Part shown: positions 51,062 to 59,439 of the stretch, piece after piece
Numbering within the stretch: the first letter of the stretch is position 1
How the letters are laid out: each line of letters begins with the position of its first letter
From: Roseomonas marmotae
GTDB lineage: Bacteria; Pseudomonadota; Alphaproteobacteria; Acetobacterales; Acetobacteraceae
NCBI RefSeq assembly: GCF_017654485.1
Contig: NZ_CP061091.1
Span: 2,238,501 to 2,302,500 of the forward strand
DNA: 64,000 nt
Direction of reading: 5' to 3'
The notes under the pieces: generated by a model
Databases searched by the model: none
What the model was told of the DNA's origin: nothing
What the model saw: only the letters and a program-made list of their open reading frames with translations
Position numbers and translations under genes: made by a program

Positions 51062-52144
51062 TCAGATCGCCTCCGCCAAGGGGATGTCCAGCGGGGTCAC
51101 GGTCAGGCCCAGCTCCTCGAACCAGGCCACCGCCTCATCGAGCTTCGCGGCGGGGCCGTAGGCCGCCAATGCCATCAACCCGAAAGGCTCCCCCGCGATC
51201 TCGTCGATGCGGCCGGATATGATGTCGAGATCGATGCCGAAGCGGCGGGACGCCTCGCTGATCACGGCGCGCGTGCTGTTGGGGCCGGCGAAGAGAACCT
51301 GCAGCAGCCGCTTCTCCTCGCCCGGCCGCCCCTCCGGCAGCCGTGCCACGGTGCCGCGCGGCACGGAATGGCCGATGGTGCTGGCGATGAAGCTGCGCGT
51401 GGTCGGATGGGCGGGGCGGGTGAAGACGTCGAAGACGCGGCCTTCTTCCAGCACCTTTCCGGCTTCCATCACAGCGACGCGGTCGCAGATTTCCTTCACC
51501 ACCGCCATCTCATGCGTAATGAGCAGCACCGTCAGGTCCAGCTTGTCCCGCAGGCGGCGGATCAGGCCGAGGATGTCGTGCGTCGTCTCCGGGTCCAGCG
51601 CGCTGGTCGCCTCGTCGCAGAGCAGGATGCGGGGACGGGGCGCCAGGGCACGGGCGATTCCCACCCGCTGCTTCTGGCCACCCGAAAGCTGCGCCGGATA
51701 GGCATCCGCCTTCTGTGAGAGGCCGACCAGGGAGAGCACCTCGGCCACCCGCGCCTCGCGCTCATCCTTCGATACGCCGGCGACTTCAAGCGGGAAGGCC
51801 ACGTTCTCAGCGACGGTGCGCGAGGAGAGCAGGTTGAAGTGCTGGAACACCATGCCGATGCCGCGCCGGCGCTGGCGCAGCGCGCGGTCGCCCAGCAGCA
51901 TCAGGTCCTCGCCCAGCACGCGAACCTCGCCCTGCTGCGGCCGCTCCAGCAGGTTCACGCAACGGATCAGAGTGGATTTGCCGGCGCCGGAGCGGCCGAC
52001 GATGCCGAAGATCTCGCCCTCCGCGACCTGGAGGGAGACGCCATCCAGCGCGCGGGTGACGGCACCATCACGGCCAGGGAAATGGCGGATCAGGCCATTC
52101 AACTGTATGGCAGGCCCGGGTCGTCCGGGCAGGGATGTCGACAT
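51062..52144 (-). CDS. metN: methionine ABC transporter ATP-binding protein
   Basis: 360 residues. Walker A GIVGRSGAGKSTLIRCVN, signature LSGGQKQRVGIARAL, Walker B ILLCDEATSALD and switch His LLITHEMAVVKE are followed by the C-terminal NIL regulatory domain (about 270-350), which in E. coli MetN binds methionine and inhibits transport. First gene of metN-metI-metQ-metQ. A 5' leader of at least 190 bases carries a SAM-II-like motif and alternative hairpins, so control by S-adenosylmethionine is likely in addition to transinhibition. Confidence 0.94.
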   Translation of the reverse strand: MSTSLPGRPGPAIQLNGLIRHFPGRDGAVTRALDGVSLQVAEGEIFGIVGRSGAGKSTLIRCVNLLERPQQGEVRVLGEDLMLLGDRALRQRRRGIGMVFQHFNLLSSRTVAENVAFPLEVAGVSKDEREARVAEVLSLVGLSQKADAYPAQLSGGQKQRVGIARALAPRPRILLCDEATSALDPETTHDILGLIRRLRDKLDLTVLLITHEMAVVKEICDRVAVMEAGKVLEEGRVFDVFTRPAHPTTRSFIASTIGHSVPRGTVARLPEGRPGEEKRLLQVLFAGPNSTRAVISEASRRFGIDLDIISGRIDEIAGEPFGLMALAAYGPAAKLDEAVAWFEELGLTVTPLDIPLAEAI

Positions 52145-52157
52145 ATGATTTCCGGAA

Positions 52158-52220
52158 GGCAGACCGAGAGGACTCGGTGAAGGCGGAACGATCCGGGGCT
52201 GGCGCGTTGCGCGGTCTGCC
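52158..52220 (-). promoter_or_regulatory. mutually exclusive hairpins in the metN leader
   Basis: A 9-bp long-range stem pairs GGCAGACCG (52158-52166) with CGGTCTGCC (52212-52220). Inside it a small hairpin ACCGAG/CTCGGT (52163-52168 and 52173-52178) uses some of the same bases, so both cannot form at once. They lie between the SAM-II-like motif and metN, a layout expected of an expression platform. There is no T run, so control would be translational if real. Confidence 0.4.
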
Positions 52221-52287
52221 CCTAGGTGATCAGTCGAAATCTAGTTTCGACAAGGGCGGCACATCATCTTCACCGGCGTCCTGGCGC

Positions 52288-52334
52288 TTTAGCGGTTGGT
52301 GTCGCGGCGCAAGCTGCATGCGTCAAATTCCGCG
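52288..52334 (-). ncRNA. candidate SAM-II riboswitch upstream of metN
   Basis: Minus-strand features in order: P1 arm CGCGG (52334-52330), AATTTG, GCTTGC, P1 arm CCGCG (52307-52303), CCAACC, then CGCTAAA (to 52288). The order and spacing AUUUG-GCUUGC-P1-CGCUAAA match the alphaproteobacterial SAM-II (metA-type) aptamer as I remember it. The weak point is the pseudoknot P2: GCTTG would need CAAGC before the final block, but the sequence has CAACC, leaving a C-C mismatch. Location before a methionine importer on the correct strand supports it. Confidence 0.45.
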
Positions 52335-52578
52335 GGAAACGGCGTGCATTTCCACTATCCACAATGGCGGGTGTCTTGTTCTCACGCAAGCGGGTCGTGG
52401 GTGTTTAAACCCATGCACTGTCTGCATATCTCCATCCCTATACGCATGACAAAGATGCAAAGTTCCGCAAACCCATATAGAAGGCGCCGTATCGCAGGGG
52501 ACGATGTGCACATGGCACCGCACCTGCCGCGGCCGATGCTGCTCCTTTCACGCCCTGCTGCCGGATTTTCCATTACCA

Positions 52579-54237
52579 ATGCCGTTTTCTGACTCCTTGC
52601 CCGCCGTGCTGCTGCGCGCCCTCCATGAGCGCGGATATGACGAGCCCACTTCAGTCCAGTCCGCTGTACTCGACGCCGAGACACGTGGCCGCGACCTGCT
52701 GGTCTCGGCGCAGACCGGATCGGGCAAGACCGTTGCCTTCGGTCTGGCCATCGCGCCCGACCTGATGGGCGAGGCCGACCACCTGCCGCAGGCCCGCACC
52801 CCTCTGGCCCTGGTGGTGGCGCCGACGCGTGAACTTGCCTTGCAGGTGAAGACCGAACTCGCCTGGCTCTATGCGCCTGCGGGTGGCCGGGTGGTCAGCT
52901 GCGTCGGCGGCATGGACCCGGTCGCCGAGCGCCGGGCGCTCTCGCAGGGCGCGCATATCGTTGTCGGCACCCCCGGCCGCCTGCGCGACCACCTGGAGCG
53001 CGGCAACCTCGTGCCGGATGCCCTCCGCGCCGTGGTGCTGGACGAGGCCGACGAGATGCTCGACCTCGGTTTCCGGGAGGAGCTTGAGGCCATCCTGGAC
53101 GCGGCCCCGGAAGGGCGCCGCACCTTGCTCTTCTCGGCCACCGTGCCGCGCGCGATCGCGGTGCTGGCCGAGAGCTACCAGCGTGACGCGCTGCGTATCG
53201 CTGCCAGCCAGGAAGGCGGGCAGCACGGCGATATCGAATACAAGGTTGCCGTAGTGGCGCCGCATGATGTCGAGCGCGCCGTCGTGAACCTGCTGCGCGC
53301 CTCCGATTCCCCGCGTGCCATCGTCTTCTGCTCGACCCGTGCCGCCGTGGCGCGCCTGCATGGCAACCTGAACGAGCGCGGCTTTCTGGCCGTGGCCCTC
53401 TCAGGCGAATTGACGCAGGCTGAGCGCAGCCGCGCCTTGCAAGGCCTGCGCGATGGCAAGGCGAGGGTCTGCGTCGCCACCGATGTGGCGGCGCGTGGCA
53501 TCGATCTGCCGGATCTCGGCCTGGTCATTCACGCCGAACTGCCCAAGGAGCCGGAGACGCTGCTGCATCGCAGTGGCCGCACCGGCCGCGCCGGGCGGAA
53601 GGGCGTCAGTGTCCTGGTTGTCCCCGCGAGCCGCCGCCGGATCGCGGAGCGTCTACTGGCCGCCGCCCGGCTGAAGGCGACCTGGGGCGAGGCTCCGAAC
53701 GCCGAAGAGATCCGTGCCCAGGATGCCGAGCGGCTGGCGGTGGAAGCCAAGGCCCTGGCTGCCGAGGAGCCCACGGCCGAAGAGCTGGAAGCCGCCCGGG
53801 CGCTGCTGGCTGAAAGCAGCGCGGAAGCACTGGCGGCGGCACTGCTGCGCGTGCTGCGCGCGCCCCTTCCGGCTGCCGAAGAGCTGTCTCCGGTCGTTGA
53901 GGACCGCCGCCCGCCGCGCGCGCCCCGCGCCACGCAGGAAGGTGAGGGCGCCTGGTTCCGCATGAATGTCGGGCGCGATGGCCAGGCCGATCCGCGTTGG
54001 ATCCTGCCCTTCCTTTGCCGCCGCGGCCATGTGGCGCGGGACGAAATCGGCCGTATCCGCATTCTCGGGCGTGAGACGCGATTCGAAGTGGCCGGCCATG
54101 CCGCTGCCCGCTTCGCCGCCGCGGCGCGCCGGCCGGATCCGGCCGAGCCGCACATTCGCGTCGAGCCGCTGCCGCCGGGTGCCGGTGAGGACCACGGCCG
54201 CCGCCAGGAAGGCCGCCAGCGCCGCCATTCCCACTGA
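52579..54237 (+). CDS. DEAD-box RNA helicase with DbpA-type C-terminal RNA-binding domain
   Basis: 552 residues. RecA-like domain 1: Q-motif region GYDEPTSVQ, Walker A SAQTGSGKT, APTRELALQ, GTPGRLRDH, DEADEMLDLG, SAT. Domain 2: AIVFCSTRAAVARLHGNL, ATDVAARGIDLPDL and HRSGRTGRAG. After an acidic, alanine-rich linker, residues about 455-535 resemble the DbpA RNA-binding domain (WFRMNVGRDGQADPRWILPF), which in E. coli targets 23S rRNA hairpin 92. A role in ribosome assembly or RNA unwinding is inferred. The start is ATG 52579; an upstream frame to 52504 lacks homology. Confidence 0.92.
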   Translation: MPFSDSLPAVLLRALHERGYDEPTSVQSAVLDAETRGRDLLVSAQTGSGKTVAFGLAIAPDLMGEADHLPQARTPLALVVAPTRELALQVKTELAWLYAPAGGRVVSCVGGMDPVAERRALSQGAHIVVGTPGRLRDHLERGNLVPDALRAVVLDEADEMLDLGFREELEAILDAAPEGRRTLLFSATVPRAIAVLAESYQRDALRIAASQEGGQHGDIEYKVAVVAPHDVERAVVNLLRASDSPRAIVFCSTRAAVARLHGNLNERGFLAVALSGELTQAERSRALQGLRDGKARVCVATDVAARGIDLPDLGLVIHAELPKEPETLLHRSGRTGRAGRKGVSVLVVPASRRRIAERLLAAARLKATWGEAPNAEEIRAQDAERLAVEAKALAAEEPTAEELEAARALLAESSAEALAAALLRVLRAPLPAAEELSPVVEDRRPPRAPRATQEGEGAWFRMNVGRDGQADPRWILPFLCRRGHVARDEIGRIRILGRETRFEVAGHAAARFAAAARRPDPAEPHIRVEPLPPGAGEDHGRRQEGRQRRHSH

Positions 54238-54245
54238 CCGCCGGG

Positions 54246-54280
54246 CTTGGCATGTCATCCTTCGGGAGTGACATGCCAAG
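54246..54280. terminator. long hairpin after the helicase gene
   Basis: CTTGGCATGTCA (54246-54257) pairs perfectly with TGACATGCCAAG (54269-54280). An inner TCC/GGA pair closes a TTCG tetraloop, leaving one bulged G. It starts nine bases after the helicase stop. The stem is about 15 bp and very stable but has no T tract on either strand, so it may stabilise the 3' end or act as a Rho-independent-like block. Confidence 0.5.
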
Positions 54281-54401
54281 GCGGACTTGACCTCCTTCAA
54301 ATGCCCGTGCTTCACGGCAAGGAGGCTGCGCGCCCTTTTCCGGAGCCGCTAAACCGAATTGAGGCAGCAGGGACATCCCGCTGGCCCAAGGACAGGGTGG
54401 T

Positions 54402-55727
54402 GTGGCGCAGAAGATAAGAGAGGGGCGAGCAGGGGCGGTGTCGGATGACGACGACTTCTCGGCCGGCGATTCATTCTATGATCATGCCGATCTTGATCGC
54501 CTCGCCCTCGCGACGCCTCTGCTGGGTGCCACCGGCTGGATCGACGGTCTGTCGCGGCTGATCGCCATCGACACATCGGGCTCGTCCAAGATCCAGACCC
54601 AGGCCTATGCCGACACCCTGCAGGACATGTTTGCCCCGCTGGGTTTCAGTTTCCGCCGCCTTCACGCCCCTGGCGAGCAGCACGGGCGGGCCAAGGGCGC
54701 CGCCGAGGCGGTCAGCATGGTCGCGGCACGCCGCACCGGCCGCCGGGTCTGCACCATCTATTTCCGCACGGACACCTTTCCCGCCGGTGACGGCTGGACG
54801 CGCCCCCCCTTTGCCCTGACGCGCCAGAGCAGCCGGCTGTATGGGCGCGGCACCACCGGCATGAAGGGCGCCGTCGCCGCCGTATGGGCCGCGCTGAGGG
54901 CGGCCGATGCGGTAGGACTGGGTCTGAGCTACGATCCCGTGCTGCTGTTCTGTGCCGATCGCGAAGACGGGCTGCATCCCGGCCTCCGGCATCTGGTCGC
55001 TGAGGGCGCGGTAGAGGGGCATGCCATGTGCCTGGACGGCCCGGCCGCGCCGCGTATCTGGGCCGGAAGCCTCGGGAGCATCCGCCTGGCCATCACCCTC
55101 AGCGGAACAGAGCCCGATCAGCAACGCCCCGCAGTAAACCCAATTGAGGCGATGGCGCCAGTCGTCGCCCGCCTGACGGAGCTGAAGGAGGAGATTGAGG
55201 CCCGCTGCTCCGTGGGGCAATCGGCGGATGAACCTTTCCCGGCGCTTTCCATGTCCTCGATCCATGGTGGCAAGACGGGCGCAATATGGCCCGACACATG
55301 TGACCTGGTTCTGGACCGCAGCTATGGAGCTCAGGAAGAGTTCGGTAAGGTCCTGGCGGAACTCCAGGACGCCGTGCGCGAGGGCTTCGGCGAAAGCGCC
55401 TACCTGAAACTACAGACCAGGCTGGTGGGTCACTGCCCGCCGGTCAGCAGCCCCGATCAGGGTCCGAACTGGCCCCGCTGGAAACAGGCGCTGAGCTGGG
55501 GCTTCGGCTATCCCACAACCCGGCTGCGGCGCTGGACCAGCCAGGAAGGCTCGCCCATGGGCTTTGTGCAGCAGGCAGGCGTCTCCGAGATCCTGCAGGG
55601 CGGCCTGCACCACCCGAACTCGGCGCCACATGGCCCCGACGAGTTCACCACCATCGAGGATGTGGAATCCCTGGCCCGCGCCGTCCTGGCCTATCTGGCC
55701 GACGTGACGGAAATCCCGGGCTACTGA
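54402..55727 (+). CDS. M20-family peptidase homologue with degenerate active site
   Basis: 441 residues with the two-domain M20 fold (ArgE/DapE/CPG2-like). Key sites are altered. The metal His of H-x-D is Arg122 in FRTDTFPAGDGW. The bridging Asp of RGxxDMKG is Gly153 (GRGTTGMKG). The catalytic Glu of EE is Arg187 (ADREDG). Glu188, Asp124 and the late His region HHPNSAPHGPDEF remain. Scaffold segments such as PPFALTRQSSRLYGRGT are intact. This predicts loss of the di-zinc hydrolase activity and perhaps a binding or regulatory role. The GTG starts at 54402 and 54438 are both possible. It is convergent with the FadR-type gene. Confidence 0.85.
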   Translation: MAQKIREGRAGAVSDDDDFSAGDSFYDHADLDRLALATPLLGATGWIDGLSRLIAIDTSGSSKIQTQAYADTLQDMFAPLGFSFRRLHAPGEQHGRAKGAAEAVSMVAARRTGRRVCTIYFRTDTFPAGDGWTRPPFALTRQSSRLYGRGTTGMKGAVAAVWAALRAADAVGLGLSYDPVLLFCADREDGLHPGLRHLVAEGAVEGHAMCLDGPAAPRIWAGSLGSIRLAITLSGTEPDQQRPAVNPIEAMAPVVARLTELKEEIEARCSVGQSADEPFPALSMSSIHGGKTGAIWPDTCDLVLDRSYGAQEEFGKVLAELQDAVREGFGESAYLKLQTRLVGHCPPVSSPDQGPNWPRWKQALSWGFGYPTTRLRRWTSQEGSPMGFVQQAGVSEILQGGLHHPNSAPHGPDEFTTIEDVESLARAVLAYLADVTEIPGY

Positions 55728-56566
55728 TCCCCGCCGACTGCCTGCTGCGCCAAGCGGGCATAACGGTCGCGGCTGGCGGTGAGATGGCGGCGCATCGCGC
55801 TGCGCGCCGCCCCGGGCTGCCCCGCGGCGATGGCGGCGGCGATCCGGGCATGCTCATCCCGCACGCGGGAGAGATAGGCGGCGCTGTCCGCCCCATCCTC
55901 CAGGAAGGGGGTGATGGTCTGGCGCGGGATCAGCATCGGCCCGAGGAATTCCAGGAAGCGCGGGAAGAAGCCATTGCCCGTGGCGGCGAAGATGGCGCGG
56001 TGGAATTCCAGATCCTGCGTGACGGCACTGTCGCCGGCGCTCACGGCAAGGGCGAAGGCATCTGCCGCAGCCTGAATGCGCTCGATGTCCGGCTCGCCGC
56101 GCCGTGCGGCGGCGAGGCCCGCAGCCTCGCTCTCGATGGCGATGCGGAGTTCGATGACCTGCAGCACGTCGGTCAGGGACCGCATCTCCGCCGGATCGAT
56201 CCGCACCTGCCCCCGCGCCGAAGGATCGGCCACGAAGGCGCCCACGCCCTGCCGTGTCGTCACCAGACCCTCGGCACGCAGGGCCGAGACGGCCTCCCGC
56301 ACCACGGTGCGGGAGACCCCGGCCTGGCGCATCAGCGCCTGTTCGGTCGGCAGACGGTCACCCGGGCTGAGCCGGCCGGCGCGGATCTCCGCCGCCAGCC
56401 GCCGCACAAGTTCCGCCGTCAGATTGGCGGGCGGCGAGAGCGGCGCCAGTTCGATGCCCTGCACCAGCTCCGGCACGGGGCGCCGGGCTACCGGTAACGC
56501 CTCCTTCGCCTTTCGCTGCTGACGCACCGTGACGTTGTCTCTCGGCATGCCGCCCGTCCCCTTCAT
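55721..56566 (-). CDS. FadR-type GntR transcriptional regulator
   Basis: 281 residues. The N-terminal winged helix (LVRRLAAEIRAGRLSPGDRL, PTEQALMRQAGVSRTVVREA, VSALRAEGLVTTRQGVGAFV) is followed by an FCD ligand-binding domain (VIELRIAIESEAAGLAAARR, DLEFHRAIFAATGN, EHARIAAAIAAGQPG). Such regulators sense organic acids or sugars and repress adjacent catabolic genes. The start codon overlaps the upstream solute-binding-protein stop as TGATG, so both are on one transcript; a second ATG at 56548 is possible. Confidence 0.93.
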   Translation of the reverse strand: MKGTGGMPRDNVTVRQQRKAKEALPVARRPVPELVQGIELAPLSPPANLTAELVRRLAAEIRAGRLSPGDRLPTEQALMRQAGVSRTVVREAVSALRAEGLVTTRQGVGAFVADPSARGQVRIDPAEMRSLTDVLQVIELRIAIESEAAGLAAARRGEPDIERIQAAADAFALAVSAGDSAVTQDLEFHRAIFAATGNGFFPRFLEFLGPMLIPRQTITPFLEDGADSAAYLSRVRDEHARIAAAIAAGQPGAARSAMRRHLTASRDRYARLAQQAVGGDQ

Positions 56567-58137
56567 CAGGGCGCGCGGGAGACGCTGGTGGCGAGCGTCA
56601 TCTCGTCCGTGCGCGCCTCGTAGGACAGCCCCTGCTTCATGGCCCAGCTATTCACCGCGAAGTAAAGCGGAATCAGGGCCGTGTGGTCCTTGAGAGCCAT
56701 CCGGGTCGCCTGCTGCGTCAGCTTCTCACGCTCGGCATTATCCATGGTCTGCCGGGCGCGCTGGATAATGGCGTCGATTTCGGCATTGCTGAAGCGGCCA
56801 CGGTTGGCCGTGCCCAGGCCAAGCTTGGTGTCCCAGGTATGGATCTGCGTCTCCAGCATGCCCAGCAGCTCGGGGTTGGGCGAGAAGCCGGCGAAGTTGA
56901 CGGAATACTTCAACTGGGAAGCCTCGGTGAGCCAGACGCCGCGCGGGCGCGTCTCCACGGTCGTCTGCAAGCCGGCGCGGGTCCACATCTGGGCGATGGC
57001 CTGCACCACCTGCTCGTCATTGACGAAACGGTCGTTCGGGCCGTTCAGCTGCACCGCGAAGCCATTGGGGAAGCCTGCTTCGGCCAGCAGTTTCCTGGCG
57101 CCATCCAGATCGAAGGGCTCAGGCGTCATGTCAGGAGAGGCGCCGAAATATCCCTCCGGCCCCAGGTCCCCCGCCGGCTTCCCCTGTCCCTGCAGCACGC
57201 GGGAGGTCAGCGCCTCCCGGTTGATGGCCTTGGAGAGCGCCTTTCGCACGCGCGGATCGCGGAGCGGGTTGGGGATGACGGAGCCGTCGCGTCCGCGGAT
57301 ATGCGGGCTGTTCTCCCGGTCGCTGTCCAGGGTCAGGAAGAGCAGGCGGTTGGAGGGGCTTTCCGCCACGTTGAATCGCGGATCGGCCTGGAACTTGTTG
57401 AACTGGTCCGGCGGCACGATCTCGATCAGGTCGACATCGCCGGCGTTGAGCGCCGCCACGCGGGAACCCGCATTGGCCAGCGGCCGGAACTCCACCCGCC
57501 CATAGGCGGGGGACCTGCCGGGGAAGGCGGGGTTGCGCTCCATCACCAGCGGGCTGCCCGGTTGCCAGGAGATATGGCGATAGGGCCCGGTGCCGATCAT
57601 CGCCTTGCCGGAATTGTAGTCGTTGGTGGTCGCGCCCTCTCCGTGCTTCTTGGACACGATCATGATCAGGGAAAGGTAGTTCGGCAGCAGCGGCGTGGGC
57701 GCGCTGGTGCGGATGCGGATGGTCGTCGCATCCACGGCCTCCACCGACTGGATCGGGCGCGTATAGACGCGGAAGGAGGAAGGCGAGTTCGGCACGTCGC
57801 CGGCGCGGGACAGCGTGAAGGCCACATCCTCCGCCGTCACCGGCGCGCCGTCGTGGAAACGGGCGGCGGGGTCGAGGGCGATTTCCCAGGTCAGGTCATC
57901 CAGCACCCGCCAGCTCTTGGCGATGGCGGGCTTCAGCACCTGCCGCGCATCCTGCTCCATCAACGGCTGGAAGACGTGCCGGCTGAAGGCGATGTTGGTG
58001 ATGATGCTGGCGTAGTGCGGGTCCAGGCTGGTCGGCCCGGATTCCATGCCGATCCGTAAGGTGTCCTGCGCCTGAGCGGTGACGAGGGGAAAGGCGGCGA
58101 GGGCGGCCGTAAGCAGGCCGGTGCGCAGGCGAGACAT
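56566..58137 (-). CDS. peptide/nickel-type ABC substrate-binding protein (SBP_bac_5)
   Basis: 523 residues. Signal peptide LLTAALAAFPLVTAQAQ, then DTLRIGMESGPTSLDPHYAS, the family element HDGAPVTAEDVAFTLSRAGD and MIGTGPYRHISWQPGSPLVM with late motif RALSKAINREAL-like LSKAINREALTSRV. These proteins bind oligopeptides, opines, glutathione or sugars. No permease or ATPase gene is adjacent. With the FadR-type regulator, amidohydrolase and nucleoside hydrolase around it, uptake of a nitrogen-containing nutrient is the likely theme, but the ligand is not readable. Confidence 0.92.
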   Translation of the reverse strand: MSRLRTGLLTAALAAFPLVTAQAQDTLRIGMESGPTSLDPHYASIITNIAFSRHVFQPLMEQDARQVLKPAIAKSWRVLDDLTWEIALDPAARFHDGAPVTAEDVAFTLSRAGDVPNSPSSFRVYTRPIQSVEAVDATTIRIRTSAPTPLLPNYLSLIMIVSKKHGEGATTNDYNSGKAMIGTGPYRHISWQPGSPLVMERNPAFPGRSPAYGRVEFRPLANAGSRVAALNAGDVDLIEIVPPDQFNKFQADPRFNVAESPSNRLLFLTLDSDRENSPHIRGRDGSVIPNPLRDPRVRKALSKAINREALTSRVLQGQGKPAGDLGPEGYFGASPDMTPEPFDLDGARKLLAEAGFPNGFAVQLNGPNDRFVNDEQVVQAIAQMWTRAGLQTTVETRPRGVWLTEASQLKYSVNFAGFSPNPELLGMLETQIHTWDTKLGLGTANRGRFSNAEIDAIIQRARQTMDNAEREKLTQQATRMALKDHTALIPLYFAVNSWAMKQGLSYEARTDEMTLATSVSRAP

Positions 58138-58260
58138 CGGAACGGCGGTCTCCGGAAGATAGGAAGGGGGGCGGGTGGTCCGCGGGGCCGCAAACTGGCA
58201 TGGTGGCCCGCCAGCCGCAACGCATGACACCGCAGAGCGGAACTGTCCTGAGGATGACTG

Positions 58261-59439
58261 ATGCCCACGCCCGAGGCACTTGCTGCCCTAGCCCCCCCGA
58301 TGACCGCCTGGCGGCGCGACCTGCACGCGCATCCCGAACTGGGCTTTGAGGAAACACGCACCGCGGCCTTCGTCGCCGCCGAGCTGCGCGCAGCGGGTAT
58401 CGCTGTCGAGGAAGGCCTTGCTGTGACAGGCGTGGTGGGCACGCTACAGGGCCGGCCAGGCAACCGCGCCGTCGCCCTGCGCGCCGATATGGACGCGCTG
58501 GCCATGACGGAGGCAACGGGTGCCGCTTATTCCAGCATTACGCCGGGAAAGATGCATGCCTGCGGCCATGACGGCCATACAGCCATGCTGCTGGGCGCCG
58601 CGAAATGGCTGGCCAGCCATCCGGACCGCTTCGCCGGGACCGTCCATTTCATCTTCCAGCCCGCCGAGGAATCCCGTGGCGGCGGCCAGCGCATGGTGGA
58701 GGAGGGGCTGTTCCAGCGCTTTCCGGCCGATGCGGTCTATGCGCTGCACAACCTGCCGGGCCTTCCGCTTGGCACCATAGCGGTCCCCAAGGGGCCTGTT
58801 CTGGCATCGTCGGATACCTGGCAGGTGGTGTTCCGTGGGCGTGGCACCCATGGCGCCAAGCCACATCTGGGAAGTGATGCGACCCTGGCGGCGGCTCAGT
58901 TCATCGCCGCGCTGCAGACCATCGTGGCGCGGGACCTGGACCCAATGGGCGTCGGCGTGGTCAGCGTCGGCCATATGGCGGCCGGCAACCCCGCTGCCCC
59001 CAATGTCATCCCTGCTGAGGTCCTGCTGCGCGGCACAGCCCGCGCCCTGACGGCCGATACCCGTGACCTGCTGGAAGCCCGTATCGGTGCCATCGCCCAG
59101 GGCATGGCGGCGACCCATGGCGTGGCGGCGGATTACCTCTATACCCGGCGCCTCTCGCCGACCGTGAACCACACGGCCCAGGCCGCCCTGATGCACCGCG
59201 CCGCCGGCGCCACCGTGGGCGCGGAGCGGGCTCTGGACGACTATCCTCCTATCACGGCGGGCGAGGATTTCTCAGCCATGCTGGAGGCGCGGCCAGGAGC
59301 CTATGCATGGCTTGGCACCGGTGCGCCCGCGCATCCCGAAGGCTTCCACCACAACCCGCATTTCGACTTCAATGACGCCGCCCTGGCGACCGGTGCCGCA
59401 TTCCTGGCAAGCATCGTCGAGGCGGAACTGCCGGCATGA
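58261..59439 (+). CDS. M20D amidohydrolase (hippurate/N-acyl amino acid hydrolase)
   Basis: 392 residues with an intact di-metal site: RRDLHAHPELGFEE, ALRADMDALAMTEATG, MHACGHDGHTAMLLGAA, the catalytic FIFQPAEESRGGGQRM and a late His in HHNPHFDFNDAALATGA. The family hydrolyses N-acylated amino acids, IAA conjugates or hippurate. GAGG precedes the ATG. The gene is divergent from the binding-protein/regulator pair and overlaps the nucleoside hydrolase start as ATGA, so those two hydrolases are coexpressed. Confidence 0.93.
   Translation: MPTPEALAALAPPMTAWRRDLHAHPELGFEETRTAAFVAAELRAAGIAVEEGLAVTGVVGTLQGRPGNRAVALRADMDALAMTEATGAAYSSITPGKMHACGHDGHTAMLLGAAKWLASHPDRFAGTVHFIFQPAEESRGGGQRMVEEGLFQRFPADAVYALHNLPGLPLGTIAVPKGPVLASSDTWQVVFRGRGTHGAKPHLGSDATLAAAQFIAALQTIVARDLDPMGVGVVSVGHMAAGNPAAPNVIPAEVLLRGTARALTADTRDLLEARIGAIAQGMAATHGVAADYLYTRRLSPTVNHTAQAALMHRAAGATVGAERALDDYPPITAGEDFSAMLEARPGAYAWLGTGAPAHPEGFHHNPHFDFNDAALATGAAFLASIVEAELPA

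Larger units (their letters stand above)
52145..52578. other. 434-base divergent intergenic region (metN leader and dbpA-like promoter)
   Basis: The only stretch over 300 bases without a gene. On the minus strand it contains the SAM-II-like motif and hairpins described separately, about 20-190 bases before metN. It also holds a 7-bp stem GTCGAAA/TTTCGAC (52233-52251, loop TCTAG) and an isolated GTTTAAAC near 52405. The half nearest the helicase is less GC-rich and may hold promoters for both directions, but I see no convincing -35/-10 pair. Short open frames in it look random. Confidence 0.7.

Noticed and set aside
52400..52578. Promoter pair for the helicase in the AT-richer part of the gap
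   Set aside because: TTGTTC and TTGTCA-like boxes exist, but no -10 box at 16-18 bases fits well. Calling one would be arbitrary.
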